Notes under the pieces: generated by a model
What the model was told of the DNA's origin: nothing
Database searches by the model: none
The model's input: only the letters and a program-made list of their open reading frames with translations
Shown here: piece by piece, positions 41,540 to 52,792 of the stretch
How positions within the stretch are numbered: the first letter of the stretch is position 1
How the letters are laid out: each line of letters opens with the position of its first letter
Assembly (NCBI RefSeq): GCF_000150955.2
Contig: NC_011677.1
Coordinates: 901,511 to 965,510, forward strand
From: Phaeodactylum tricornutum CCAP 1055/1
Taxonomy: Eukaryota > Bacillariophyta > Bacillariophyceae > Surirellales > Neidiaceae
DNA length: 64,000 nucleotides
Direction: 5' to 3'
Position numbers and translations under genes: made by a program

Positions 41540-42694
41540 ATGAAAGATGTCTTTTTCACACGACTATGTTTCCTTTTGCCTTACATCACCGTCGCGTTCC
41601 CGGCGGGTAGATTTGGTTCCAGGCAAGGGCGATACATCAAACAAATGAACTTATCCGTGTCTCGTATCCTTCGTGGAGGGGCAGTACGCCGAATAGCAAT
41701 AGGCCAAAGAGGGAATGCCGACGCCGGTACTCAGCTGACAGCACTGAGCCCAACGCTGCTTAGTGTATTGGCAGGCAGTGCCGCTGGTGCGATTGGGGTC
41801 GGGGTTGCCTTCCCACTCGACACGTTGAAAACCAAAGCGCAGACCATGCGCTCTCTCGGAAATGATGTTGGTACTATTGCAACTACTACGACTGCTACTG
41901 GTACGGGTGAAGGGACGTGGTCTCCTCAATCCGAAAAACTCAACATGATCCAGCTTATTGGCGTCATATGGAATCGTGAGGGTCTCGATGGTTTCTTTTC
42001 GGGAGTGAAGGGCATGATGATAGGTCAAGCCATCATTAAGGCATTGGCGTTTTCGGCAAACGCGAATGCGCTTTCTTGTCTAAAAGCATCCGACTGGTCG
42101 CAAGACCTTTCGACGGGTAGCATTTTGCTAGTTGCTGCGTGCTTTGCAGGTTTCGTCTCCAGTTTTGTCGTGGCTCCTATTGAACGTATTAAAGTTATGA
42201 TGCAATCATCGTCACCCGGCAAGTATATGAACGAGCTGTACTGCCTTCAGGTAGTGCTCCACAATGAAGGTATTGCGGGGCTATTGACCCGTGGGCTTGG
42301 GGCGACTTTGGCCCGAGAAATACCATCTTATGGAATTTATTTTTGGCTGTACGGGTTTCTATCCCAGAGCCCTATCGCTTCCTTACTACCCGCCACGGTG
42401 GCGCCACTGATCTTTGGGGCAATCGCGGGAATGTCGTCCTGGCTGCCTGTTTATCCTATTGACGTTGTTAAGACCACTCTGCAAAACACAGAAGGTGGTA
42501 TGCAACCCAACTTGACCGGCGAAGGCGCCAATCCGACAGCTTGGCAAGTTGTGTGTGAGTTGTACCGAGATGGAGGAATAGGGATCTTTTTCGATGGTCT
42601 CGACGCTAAAATGCTAAGGGCAGCTGTCAACCACGCTGTCACATTTTCCATTTACGACTGGCTGATGAACACAGTGTTCGTGGCGAACATATAA
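41540..42694 (+). CDS. Mitochondrial-carrier-family protein, plastid-targeted paralogue
   Basis: 384 residues, no intron. The N-terminus ends ITVA followed by FPAGRF, a textbook diatom plastid-targeting junction. Carrier signatures PLDTLKT, PIERIKV and PIDVVKT mark three repeats, with shared strings FFSGVKGMMIGQAIIKALAFS, LLTRGLGATLAREIPSYGIYFWLYG and YRDGGIGIFFDGLDAKMLRA. It is clearly a tandem paralogue of the gene 0.8 kb upstream but lacks that gene's Ser/Thr loop. Likely an envelope metabolite carrier; substrate unknown. Confidence 0.88.
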   Translation: MKDVFFTRLCFLLPYITVAFPAGRFGSRQGRYIKQMNLSVSRILRGGAVRRIAIGQRGNADAGTQLTALSPTLLSVLAGSAAGAIGVGVAFPLDTLKTKAQTMRSLGNDVGTIATTTTATGTGEGTWSPQSEKLNMIQLIGVIWNREGLDGFFSGVKGMMIGQAIIKALAFSANANALSCLKASDWSQDLSTGSILLVAACFAGFVSSFVVAPIERIKVMMQSSSPGKYMNELYCLQVVLHNEGIAGLLTRGLGATLAREIPSYGIYFWLYGFLSQSPIASLLPATVAPLIFGAIAGMSSWLPVYPIDVVKTTLQNTEGGMQPNLTGEGANPTAWQVVCELYRDGGIGIFFDGLDAKMLRAAVNHAVTFSIYDWLMNTVFVANI

Positions 42695-44178
42695 TACAAT
42701 CCTAGCCTACGTCAACACCATTCACTCATCAAAGCTTAATGAAGAAATCGTCTGGAAAATGCAAATGGCGGATCATGAGTGGGTGAAAGGTCTTTTTGAA
42801 GTTAGCCACAAAGGTCTGGCAAACGAGAGTTGTCCATTTACAATCCAGTAGACCAGAGCAACTGACGTGTCGGCTTCTAATTGACATTAATAAGAAAAAC
42901 AGAAAGCCCCGGCTGTCTATATTCGGAGAGGGCGAATCCCATCTTACAGTCAATACTTAGTCCCAATCCTCTGACACGCAACCTGATTGTGCATTGATTC
43001 ATCAAAAATCTAAAAGTGGGAGGTGACTCACTGCAAAACTCTTTTAAACAAATTTGAAAGCTCCATGTGGACTTCGTTAGCGAGCGGGGATAAGATGTGT
43101 CTTTTGCAGTTAGGTATTCCTTGACTCGCCCGGTTTTGTAAGGGCAATGTCTATTATGTCTTTCGAGAGACTCTCTATTTGGAAGGGAGAAAGTAATTTT
43201 AAAATTGAAGTAATTCAAATTAGGCCGAGATGAATCCTGTATGTTAACAGTAAGTAACACTCGACTGTGAGTGAAGGCTTCGGCTGGCAGGTGGACGTCG
43301 TAGGAGCTCATTTTGACTCGTGAACTTGTCATAGCTATCTATAAAAGCTAGGCGTTGACAAATCAAGTGTATATTCGTTTTACATCGGCACGTTTTAACT
43401 CGCGAGCACCGTACTCGTTCTGCTGCAATATTGGAACATCGCCACGCACATCCGATAAGTCAAGTAACGAAATGACCAAAGGTGCTATTTGTTGGGTAAT
43501 ACTTTCCAAACTAGGGGTAGCGAGGATTGAAGTCTTGGAGTAAAGTGTGATTTGGAGGCGCGACCGCTGGTCGTGCGTTTGTCGACTCATAGCCAGCACC
43601 ACCCTATAATTGTCGATAGACCTCTCGAATTGTCGAAAGACTTCTTACCTAACCTTTCTACGAAGATGCACGAGAAGAGCTGAGCTTTGCCACGAAACGG
43701 CATTGACACAGTAAGAGCAGTGTTCCTTGGCTCCTACGGGTCATTAGTCGGAAAAAGTAGTCACTTTTTTATTTGGACCTCGAGCTCGATTGGGAAATCA
43801 ATCCCGTCAGTCTGCACCAGATTAGCAGGTTTCTTTTCACGAGCTCCATTTTTAGCTGATCCAGTACCACTACAAGATAAGCTTTCAATGCATCAAAACC
43901 CATTTACAGTAGTTGGTTGCACTGTTAAGTTTCGTATTTCACAGTCGAAGTCAAGAGGTCTCCGGAAATCATCGGCGAGGGAACTCTCGTTCGTTGACGT
44001 TGACAGTGAATGGGACTGACTGTGAGTAGGCAATCCCAAGAGACACGGAAACTCACACGCAAAAACGTTTTTGAGTGTGTTTCGTCCTCCGATCACATTT
44101 CGTCACACAAAAATTGGTGGGCTATTTTGTAAATTCATAAAAACACAAAAAAGACACCCCAAATCACCCCTCTAGCAA
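42695..44178. other. Spacer, no gene recognised
   Basis: 1.5 kb between the carrier and the ornithine decarboxylase. Short frames (42877-43332 minus, 43687-44019 plus) show no recognisable motif. Nonamers at 43245-43253, 44001-44009 and 44017-44025; the last two are 7 bp apart and just upstream of the decarboxylase. Confidence 0.4.
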
Positions 44179-46511
44179 ATGATGTCTTCTACAACCGCCG
44201 CGGTGACTCGACCACAGCACCATCATCGTGCCAAGTCTTTTTCCAAAATGAATTCCTCTCAAGCTGCGATTCGTCTTTCCGATGTGCTTCGTGAGGAAGG
44301 CGTCTTTTTGGGCGGCGCATCGGTCGGTAGGGGTCTTAAAAACGCCGCTCGCTACCATCTTCACCAACGGCGCGAACAACAGCACGAGTTTTTGAATCTT
44401 CCCGGTGCTGCGGATCTTGAGCCTACCGCCGATTTAATGCCTTTGGAAGACTCTTTTTACGTTGTCGACATTGGTGTCCTCGTTTCTCAGGTCTACCAAT
44501 GGAGACGAGTCTTTCCACGTGTGGAGCCTTTTTGTAAGTGTCACTGCCAACTGCGAGGGACAGTCAAAATCACACTTGGACAGCCAGAGCGACAAGGCGA
44601 CATAGTATGAGCAACAATTTCTGTAAAGCAGTCAAGTTCGGTCGGAAGATGCAGGGACAATCGTTCGTCGAATCTATTCTCATTGCTACTTCCTATATTT
44701 TCCTTTTGCAACGCATTTTAGACGCTGTCAAGTGCAACCCCGACCCTCTAATTGTCAAGACCCTAGCGACGCTAGGCTGCAACTTTGATTGTGCGAGTCG
44801 CAACGAAATACGTCTGGTGATGGAAGCCACAAAAGACATGCCCACCAAGCCCGACATCATCTACGCCAATCCCTGCAAATCGCGACTCGGGCTCCTCGAA
44901 GCCGTTTGCAAGGGCGTTAAAATGGTTACCTTCGACAACGAAATGGAAGTTCAAAAGTGTGCCTCCATTTCGAAAAACATTCAACTCGTCCTCCGCATCA
45001 TCACCGATGACCGGGGATCCCAGTGTCGTCTTTCTTCCAAGTTTGGTGCGCCTCGTCACAAATGGCGCCTATTGCTGGCCGCTGCACAAAAGCACGGCCT
45101 CCAAGTGGTCGGGGTGTCCTTTCATGTCGGCTCCGGCTGCCGCGACGCTTCCCGCTACGAAGCAGCCCTGAAAGACGCCAGGGAAATCTTCGACCTTGCT
45201 GGAGAGTACGGCATGAATATGCAAGTCTTGGACATTGGCGGTGGTTTCCCGGGAGAAACACACAGTATGTGGAATCCGGCCGATCTTGACGAAGACGTGG
45301 TCGACGAAGTGGATACCAAGGACGTCGGATCGCCCGTCAGCAGCGACAGCGAAGAAGAAGGGGATGGCCACTTTATGTATTTCACTGAAATTGCCGAACA
45401 AGTGGCTCCGCTCATTGACGAAATGTTTCCTCCCTCCGTTCGCATCATTGGTGAACCTGGACGCTACTTTGTCGCTGCCTGTGCTACTTTGTGCTGCTCC
45501 GTAATTGCGGCTCGTACGAATGAAATGAATTCTTCCTTCGAACCCGAAGCGATTGATGACAAGGAGGCCGCCGAAAACCTGCGTGACATGAGCCGTGAAG
45601 AAGAAGGTGAATTTGTTCGCCAGCGTGGGATGTCGATTTCCGAAGACAAGGATGCGGACGCTATTCTTACCACCATTCAGGAGGAACTGGCAGATTACTC
45701 CAAATTATACGCTACACAGCAGCTAGCGCAGCAAGAAGTCGATGTTTACAATGACGCCCTTGACTTCTACAAGGAAGGCTTTGAATCGGCGGCCGATTTA
45801 TTGGGCCCGCCCGACGAAGATCAAAAGCACAAGGTCAAACATTCGGTCGAAGGTATGACCTACTCTCTAGCCAACATCAATGATGAAGGAGCCGACCCGA
45901 GTGGCCTTATCACGCTGGCCGCGGCTGGCGAAGCCGCCGTGAACGGTTTTGTCTTACAAGCGGTGGCCGATGCAGCCCCTCTCCAGGACGACTACTCCTA
46001 CTACATCAACGATGGTGTGTACGGGGCCTTCAACAACATGTACGTCTACCGTGAGATTGGGACTGCAACTTTTTGCTTTTCCCCTTAACGATTGCCATTC
46101 CTATTTTACAGTATGTTCGACCATGCCACGGTGCGTCCTCGCATTCTTGGACCCGGAGAAAAGATTGTAGCCACGGAAGAGGATGGTTTCCTCAAACTCG
46201 AGACGTCCAGCAACTTCTCAGACTCCAACTACCGCGACCTCTTCGCTTCGACAGTGTTTGGACCTACATGCGACTCGATTGACGTGATTGCCCGATCGGT
46301 TCTACTTCCCAAACTCAAGGTGGGCGACTACATGTATTTTCAAAACATGGGAGCTTACACTATGGCAGCTGCCAGCTCGTTCAACGGTTTTACTCCTAGC
46401 GAGAAGTTCTATGTTTGCTCCGTCCAGCCCGACTACTTTGATGCACTTTTTAAAGGACCGGGTGCGGTTGATGTCGAAACCGACAATACTGACGAAAAGA
46501 AGGAAGAATAA
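44179..46511 (+). CDS. Ornithine decarboxylase-like enzyme with large acidic insertions
   Basis: Three exons: 44179-44533, 44722-46039 and 46112-46511 (introns 188 and 72 nt). 690 residues against about 430-460 for the family. All active-site blocks are present: FYAVKCNP with the PLP Lys122, [25 protein letters not shown], the catalytic Cys in FGPTCDSID, and YFQNMGAYT. The extra length is two inserts: about 35 acidic residues after the GGGFPG block, and about 150 acidic residues between EPGRYFVA and [12 protein letters not shown]. The family makes putrescine from ornithine, the first step of polyamines, which diatoms also use to build silica-directing long-chain polyamines. The FGPTCDSID block favours ornithine over diaminopimelate or lysine. 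Confidence 0.92.
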
Positions 46512-47579
46512 AACTGTGCGAGCAACGCTGTCGCAAACCTCTTGAGAGAAGACTTGATAGAGCGCGGCTTCCAAATGAATAACCTTATGCATGCCATTAT
46601 AGAGGCATAGATAAACAAATTGGAGAACGTTCCGAAATGTAAGAGTCCAGACGTTGACTGGACAAATGCAATCCTTTTGTGAAAAAGTAAATCAATCAAT
46701 TCTCTAAAATGTAAGAGTAAGTTGTAGCGGCGTTTCCTTTGTTGCGCTATGAAAGGGATGCCGCGAAAGGGCTAGTTGTCCGCAGGTTCATGTCCTGAGT
46801 TTAAGTGTCAAATGCTGAGTTGTCATTGAGAAGGAAGCAGGAAGATTGAATGTGCATGAAGCAGACCTGCTCAAATATTAGCTAGCGGAAACAATAAATT
46901 ATCGTAAGTGGAAGTCGCAAGACAAGCACTTCTGTTAAAATATTTGTTACAACGAGTAGAACTCAAAGCAAGAATTCAATGGAACGCGTAGCTTTTAGGT
47001 AAAAATAACACTAGGATCACAAGTTGATCTTTTGCGGCACGAGGCAACTCGAAATCAATGTACTCGGTTTGGGAGTCTGAAAACAATACCAAGTCGACCA
47101 TATTAACCGCCGACGCTAAACTATTTGGCGATTATCTTTCCATTAGCGGGGATTCGATTTGACCAACTCGAACCGCTCCTAACTCGAACCGCTCTGACTG
47201 TGAACGACGTTGCCATGGCAGCTTAGAATTGCAGTGTACGACCTACCTATTTTGTCAGAATTAGTGATGACAATGAGTCTCTGGTTTACGGGACTTGCGA
47301 GCATCGTTTTTTTCTCTCTTTTATTTGAGAGATTGCTTGACCGTGAATATATCAATTTTCACGTCACGACGATACATTTATTTATTGGGGGGAGGATTGC
47401 AACGACACCTCACAGTCAATGCACCATTTTGTATATTGCACCCAGAACGGCTATTCGACATCGTTTTCTCTGTTTCACTGTCAACTTGCTTGCTTACGGG
47501 GGTCTATTGGCAACACGACAGAAACATTCTACCGCCTGTGTCCACTCTCTTCTCGCTCACGATCCAACAGACTATTTCG
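46512..47579. other. Spacer with three nonamers before the phosphatase gene
   Basis: Holds the decarboxylase 3' UTR and the phosphatase promoter. Open frames here lack an ATG consistent with a gene. Nonamers at 47195-47203, 47410-47418 and 47475-47483 lie within 400 bp upstream of the phosphatase start. Confidence 0.45.
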
Positions 47580-48695
47580 ATGATTGCCAATTTGATCGCC
47601 TTTCCGTATATGCTTTTATTTTTTGCGGTATGGATTTTCTCGAGTCTAGCGCGACCGGTCCTTGTTTTGAGTTTGTTCTGTGTGACATCCAAACCCGCAG
47701 CCGCCTTTCGCAAATTCCAATTATTCCTAACGACGGTGCGGTTTATGTTGCTAAGCAAGGACAAATCGTGGAAGAGACCAAAAGATGATCCGCAAGACTT
47801 TTTTGAATTACGGAACGATGTTGGTGTAACGAACGTAGACAGTATCCGGAAGAAGTCAATTATATTTGTTCGACACGGGGAATCCACTTGGAATGATACC
47901 TTCAATAAAGGAGATCGCAGCAAATTCAAGTTTGCGTTGCTGTTTGTTCCCAATTTGGTATACGCCTTTTACGTGGAGTGGTATTTCTGGGTTACAGGAG
48001 CATCATACGAATCATGGTTTTATGATTCTCCGCTGTCGGAAAAAGGATTGAAGCAAGCTCTGGGGGTTCAGTCATACCTGTCAACAACAAAAGTTGAATT
48101 TTTGACACCGAGAGAACGTGCCTTGGTAGAAGTCTTGCTAGGGACGTCAAACGTCACCAAATCTCAGCTCGTCTCTTCCAATTTACGCCGTGCAATATCT
48201 ACCATGTTGTTGGGCTTTCAAGATCGCCTGCGCCGAAACGGAGACGAACGCGTTCAGTTGTTGTCTTGTTTGCAGGAAATATCGCGCAATCCAGATGCTT
48301 TGTCGATCACTCCGGCGAGAGGTAAGGCCTTGCCGTCATGGACCGAGCCGGATGGTCTCCAATATTTGTACGATCGCGTTGATACATCGCGATATGACGG
48401 CAACAAATCGGTCGACAGCAACGGCCTTGTTCGATTGGATGCCTTTTGTCAATACGCGTTTAAAGACGAGGCTACTGACGGCACGGATGCGATTGTGGCT
48501 GCCGGCCACTCGTTGTGGTTTAGGTCCTTTTTCCAGGTGTACCTTCCTTACGAGGTGGACCATGTTGCGAAAAAGAAGAAACTGATCAATGGTGGTATTG
48601 TTGGATTCACGCTAGAACGGATCGAGACAAAAGAAAACACTTTCCACTATCGGATTGATCCAAAATCCATCACTACCCTCCATGGTGGCTTCTGA
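47580..48695 (+). CDS. Membrane-anchored histidine phosphatase (phosphoglycerate-mutase superfamily)
   Basis: 371 residues from the ATG at 47580. The frame is open further upstream but without an earlier ATG. A hydrophobic N-terminus (about 3-45) suggests one or two membrane segments. The catalytic domain starts with FVRHGESTWNDTF (His at about 100, the phospho-acceptor). It has NLRRAISTMLLGF, the usual second Arg block, and ends with AAGHSLWFRSFFQVYLP, the second catalytic His. The second residue set matches a phosphatase rather than a glycolytic mutase, and the inserted segment VEWYFWVTGASYESWFYDSPLSEKG is characteristic of this subgroup. Substrate unknown. Confidence 0.85.
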   Translation: MIANLIAFPYMLLFFAVWIFSSLARPVLVLSLFCVTSKPAAAFRKFQLFLTTVRFMLLSKDKSWKRPKDDPQDFFELRNDVGVTNVDSIRKKSIIFVRHGESTWNDTFNKGDRSKFKFALLFVPNLVYAFYVEWYFWVTGASYESWFYDSPLSEKGLKQALGVQSYLSTTKVEFLTPRERALVEVLLGTSNVTKSQLVSSNLRRAISTMLLGFQDRLRRNGDERVQLLSCLQEISRNPDALSITPARGKALPSWTEPDGLQYLYDRVDTSRYDGNKSVDSNGLVRLDAFCQYAFKDEATDGTDAIVAAGHSLWFRSFFQVYLPYEVDHVAKKKKLINGGIVGFTLERIETKENTFHYRIDPKSITTLHGGF

Positions 48696-49168
48696 GCATT
48701 GGGATCTAACTGTAAAGTGTTTTGTAACCAGACAAGTTAATACCCGCGCAAATAGCTTTTCTTTGGCTTGCTGAGGCGAGAAGACGACAAGAGTAACTCT
48801 AAGGGATTTTATTTCACGCACAGTTAGATACCAACTTGCTGAAGCAAGCTACAAAGAGAGTAGAGCTCTTGCAATCAGCAAGTTAAGTAAAAGGCCGATA
48901 CGGACTCATTGATCAGATACTTCCCCATTTCAGCGGTATTCTAGACGTGAGACTTCACAAGCTGTTGCATTCATTAACATCGTCAAGCCATTTTCGTAAA
49001 ACATAAATACAACAGAAATGAGCATTATTTTCCAACTTTGGAATGGGATCGATCTTAAAAATTCATTGACATCTCGACGCTCTTTGTTTCGTAGCCAACA
49101 CAAAAGTTTGGATGCTGACAAGAATCACTCTGGTTCCAGCGTGTTCAGCTAAAAATGCGCTTGTAACC
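48696..49168. other. Convergent 3' spacer
   Basis: 473 nt between two convergent genes. Carries a nonamer at 48707-48715, right after the phosphatase stop. No gene seen. Confidence 0.45.
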
Positions 49169-49891
49169 TTATTGCCCAAGGTTTCGGCCATTGAGATCGG
49201 AAGAATTCCTCAAGTCCTGTTTTCGTAGCGCACCTCGTCGTTGCCGTAGCGAGTGAGACACGTTCCCGATTCTCGTTGTAATCGTTTCTAAACGCTCCGA
49301 ATGCCTATCCTTTGTCATCGTACTCGCAACTCTCGTATTCATTTCGTGCATTCTATACCTGAGAATTGCGCGGGCGTAGCTTATACCCGTAGGTGCCGAG
49401 TACAACATCGTGCTTGCCATAATTGTCTTGGTGGCATTTTTTTGGAGAAGGATCTTTTCGCCTTCTCGGAGAATCTTTTGGGCCCACCCTCTGGTAACTG
49501 CAATGTTTTCGAATAGTTTAGGATCATCGATAATGTATAGTATCCATTTAAATGCCACCCAGAATATCTGCTTCAATAAAAAAGGGAATGCTAGGTATAG
49601 AATCCAGGCTCGTCGTGCAATTAGGGCGAGTATAACGCACCCGTAAATTTCAAGCGCGGTCCATGACATGAAAAAAATATTTTCCACCTCCATCCCGCTG
49701 CGTTTTCTACAAGCTTGTTGGTCTTGCGCAGTTTCTACGAGCCTGCTGTAAGCTTCAACTACGATGTCTTTAAGAACGTCAAGATAGTCCTTGCTGCTGT
49801 GTGCGAGTTGCAGAGAAATCCGAGTACTTCTAACATTCGTCGACACCGTTTTCGACAAACCCCGCAGAGATGATCCCCGCTCTGCAGACAT
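49169..49891 (-). CDS. Uncharacterised membrane protein
   Basis: 240 residues, unrecognised. Two adjacent hydrophobic segments lie at about 72-95 (FMSWTALEIYGCVILALIA) and 98-125 (ILYLAFPFLLKQIFWVAFKWILYII), with a weaker one at about 158-175. The rest is basic and polar. An upstream in-frame TAG precedes the ATG at 49891, supporting that start. Function not inferable. Confidence 0.55.
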   Translation of the reverse strand: MSAERGSSLRGLSKTVSTNVRSTRISLQLAHSSKDYLDVLKDIVVEAYSRLVETAQDQQACRKRSGMEVENIFFMSWTALEIYGCVILALIARRAWILYLAFPFLLKQIFWVAFKWILYIIDDPKLFENIAVTRGWAQKILREGEKILLQKNATKTIMASTMLYSAPTGISYARAILRYRMHEMNTRVASTMTKDRHSERLETITTRIGNVSHSLRQRRGALRKQDLRNSSDLNGRNLGQ

Positions 49892-51065
49892 CTTCTACAC
49901 TCTGCTGTTTTGGGCAGAGTTGACCGTCCCATATGCAAAGGTAGACCGCTCCCCAGAGAGGCGTCGTTGATTTTCTTCGTCTCGAAATTCGAGCGTGACC
50001 GAATCGACTTCAAAAATGTTGCTGGACTGGTGTTCTCAACGTTCATAACCAGGACGGCCTCCTTACATTAACTCTAACTGTAAATGCGGTATTTTGACCC
50101 AAACACCGCTAATATCAGCGAATACGATTAGAAACTCACCGTAAAAGAGGGTACTAAGTTAACGTCAATTATGTCTATTTTACGTAGAGTCAGTACAACC
50201 CTAAAAAACAGGAGTATTGAACAGTGAGAGCGAGCCCCACCCACTCTACAAGGCGGTAATCGACTCCATTGTGAACTTCATTCTGCAAACCAATGCCATG
50301 ACAATTTTCCAGACAAGACACAATGTTCAAGATGGCCTGAGAGGTACCGCTTGTAATCCTTGTAGCAGTCGCGCCATCAGAGTGTTTGCCGCATTTGTAG
50401 TGTCTTTCAGCGCGAAGAATTGGGTGGAAACAAGCGGTCGCCTACAATGAATGTGAAGTACTTTCGACATATCGAATATCTACAATACTACAATTCTTTT
50501 TAATTTTCCGTTACAAACTGGGAAAACGATCCTCGCTGACAAGATCTCACAGCCGTTTCGCGCTCAATCTGAAGTACTTATTGTTAGAAATTTTCAGGTT
50601 TGGCCGAAACAGCAATTTTTTCATGTCTTTCAGGCTGAAATAGTGGTTTTCCTCATCAATTCTCTAACGTCAAAGGCGTAAAAACGAAGTTTAAGAGCCG
50701 GTCTTTAATTGTTCTCTTCGAAATAAAAAGAACACCTCACGAAGCGATTTCCGCCAGAGTTCCTCTGATCATTCATTGATAGTTCCAGTTAGTCACCATC
50801 CAGGTCATCGGGCAATGCTTTGATGGATGAACGTTTACTTGCTTTTGAAGTTCTGAACAAAGACAGGGTGAAACACTTAGGACACTGAGCGGGTCCGAAG
50901 CGATGTTCCGAAAAGGAGTCAACCGTTCGGGCAGGCTCCCAATCGAGATTGTAGGCTAAAAGTGTTGCAAGAATTCTCTTTCGACTTTGTCACCCTCTCA
51001 TCATCCCATACTTACGTTGAGCTGCCGTATCAGAAATAGCCTGCGGGTTGGAAGTGAAGGTATTT
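49892..51065. other. Spacer, no gene recognised
   Basis: 1.2 kb. The minus frame 49759-50046 overlaps the membrane-protein gene in another frame and is not supported. One nonamer at 50075-50083. Nothing else seen. Confidence 0.4.
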
Positions 51066-52792
51066 CTAGCTCTTCCGTTCACATATGGACAATCCACGCT
51101 CGTCCGGCAAGGTTATCCACAACCCCAAAGCTGTCCATGCCGCTATAGTAACAATACTCAGAAGATATGTTGGCAAGTATACCTTGGCTACAGCAGCGGC
51201 TGAATCAGCCAATGACTCATTCGCCTTCAAGACCACCACCACAACAAGTGCACCCGGTAAACACGCGTTGACAACGACCACAAGCTTGGCCAAAGCTGGC
51301 ACGTCTACCAACAAGGAAGTACCACATTCCAACCCCACAAGTGTGCCGACAACAATTAATGGTGAAACTATCAACCGCGAGAGTATAAACCACACCAATA
51401 GTCGGAGCTGTTCCGAATTGGATCGCGGGAATGCTTGGAGCAGTCGGAGTGACCCAGCCCATAAAAAATGATGTACAGATTGCAGAGAAGATTTGGGATG
51501 TCCACATGGCTGCTGTGTTCCAAGGTTGGGATCATGCCGAGTCGGATTTTCCGTCAAAGCTTCTAACAAATTGCTTGAGGTGCTTTCACAACCATCGCCG
51601 TTGTTTGCGCTGGTGTCTTCCTCGACCGAAATTCTAGGTGGTACGAGCGAGGCAGCGACAATCATGGTACTCATTGGAGACGACGCTTGTCCAAGCGTTT
51701 CAATAGCAGATCCAAGAAATCGAAGCGCCGCCCGATTTGAATAATGCTTCGTGCAACGGACGAATGCAGCCGGTCAAGAAACCGAGAAGAATCACGACAA
51801 ATCCAGGGGATGTCGACATTTGGTATAGTGCTCTGCGGAAAGTGCTTATCATACCGGAAGATGACTCTTTATTGCTTCTTAAACAATGCTGTACCTCTCC
51901 CTCCAGAGGCGTGATCACTTGCGTATCACTAACCTTATTTTCGGTGTTGTCGGACGGATTGATCTGTACTTGACTCGTTTCGTCAGTTTCTTCTGTTTGT
52001 TGTGCCTCCTCTGCACTGGTACTGTCTTTCAGATTTGCAGTTGGCCGCTTCGCTGCTGCAATCAATTGAGGTTGTCCAATCGAATAAAACAATAGGGACC
52101 AAGAGAAAAAGTAACAAAAAATCATAGTATTTGCTTTGGCTTCACAGGTTTCTCGCATAACGCTCGGATCTGATACAGTATCGGGGTCGAGGCTTGCCTG
52201 GAAAAATCCTTCATAAACCACTCTGTACTCGCACAACGAAGGAAATATCAAAATAGGTAATGCAACAATATTTGGAAACGTTGCGGCGATGCGTAGTGCA
52301 CAAAAATCGCGAGATTTGTTTATACGCCACAGACCACCCAAAACGGTAGCCGTGATATAGCTGATACCCAACACCAGGACAGCGGCCACTATTACGAACC
52401 AGAATTCGCCAATGGAAGATGGAGAAACGGACATGGCAGTCGTGCCGTACATGAGCGGAAGGAGCAAAGCATTGAAGCAAAAACGCGCGACCGTTCCGAC
52501 GGCGGTGTGTGGCAGCAGCGGTGCTTGCCAAGGATCTTCCAACAAAGCAGAAGCAGAAGATTTTTTAGAGAATCGAGTTAGCACCATACCAGTTTACTCG
52601 GTGTCATCACTGCCAGCACCTTCCCGACAGCACTTGTAGGATCGTATTTGTAACGCGTTCGAAGCTGCCCATTCAAGATCGCACGATGTACATACATTTG
52701 CTTGACAAGTAACCAACAGCCCCAATCACATAAACTTTGCCGACACTTTGGATCGCTGCAACAATCACCGATCCCACCGCACTATCGGCCAT
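51066..52792 (-). CDS. Auxin-efflux-carrier (AEC) family transporter with an apparent frameshift
   Basis: Exon 1 is 52792-52696 (ADSAVGSVIVAAIQSVGKVY, the first AEC helix). Exon 2 is 52535-51066, after a 160-nt intron (GTATGT...GGAAG); the join gives YLSSKYPWQAPLLPHTAVG. The frame matches the family to CIRPLHEALF. It must then shift by one base near 51740-51748 to continue RAALRFLGSAIETLGQASSPMS. After a Ser-rich loop come LLVWFILSRLIVSPLIVVGTL and VAKVYLPTYLLSIVTIAAWTALGLW. With one base removed the product is about 521 residues, ten-helix AEC layout. No intron fits at the shift. It is either a recent lesion or a base-calling error. The family exports auxin-like or other organic anions. Confidence 0.8.
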
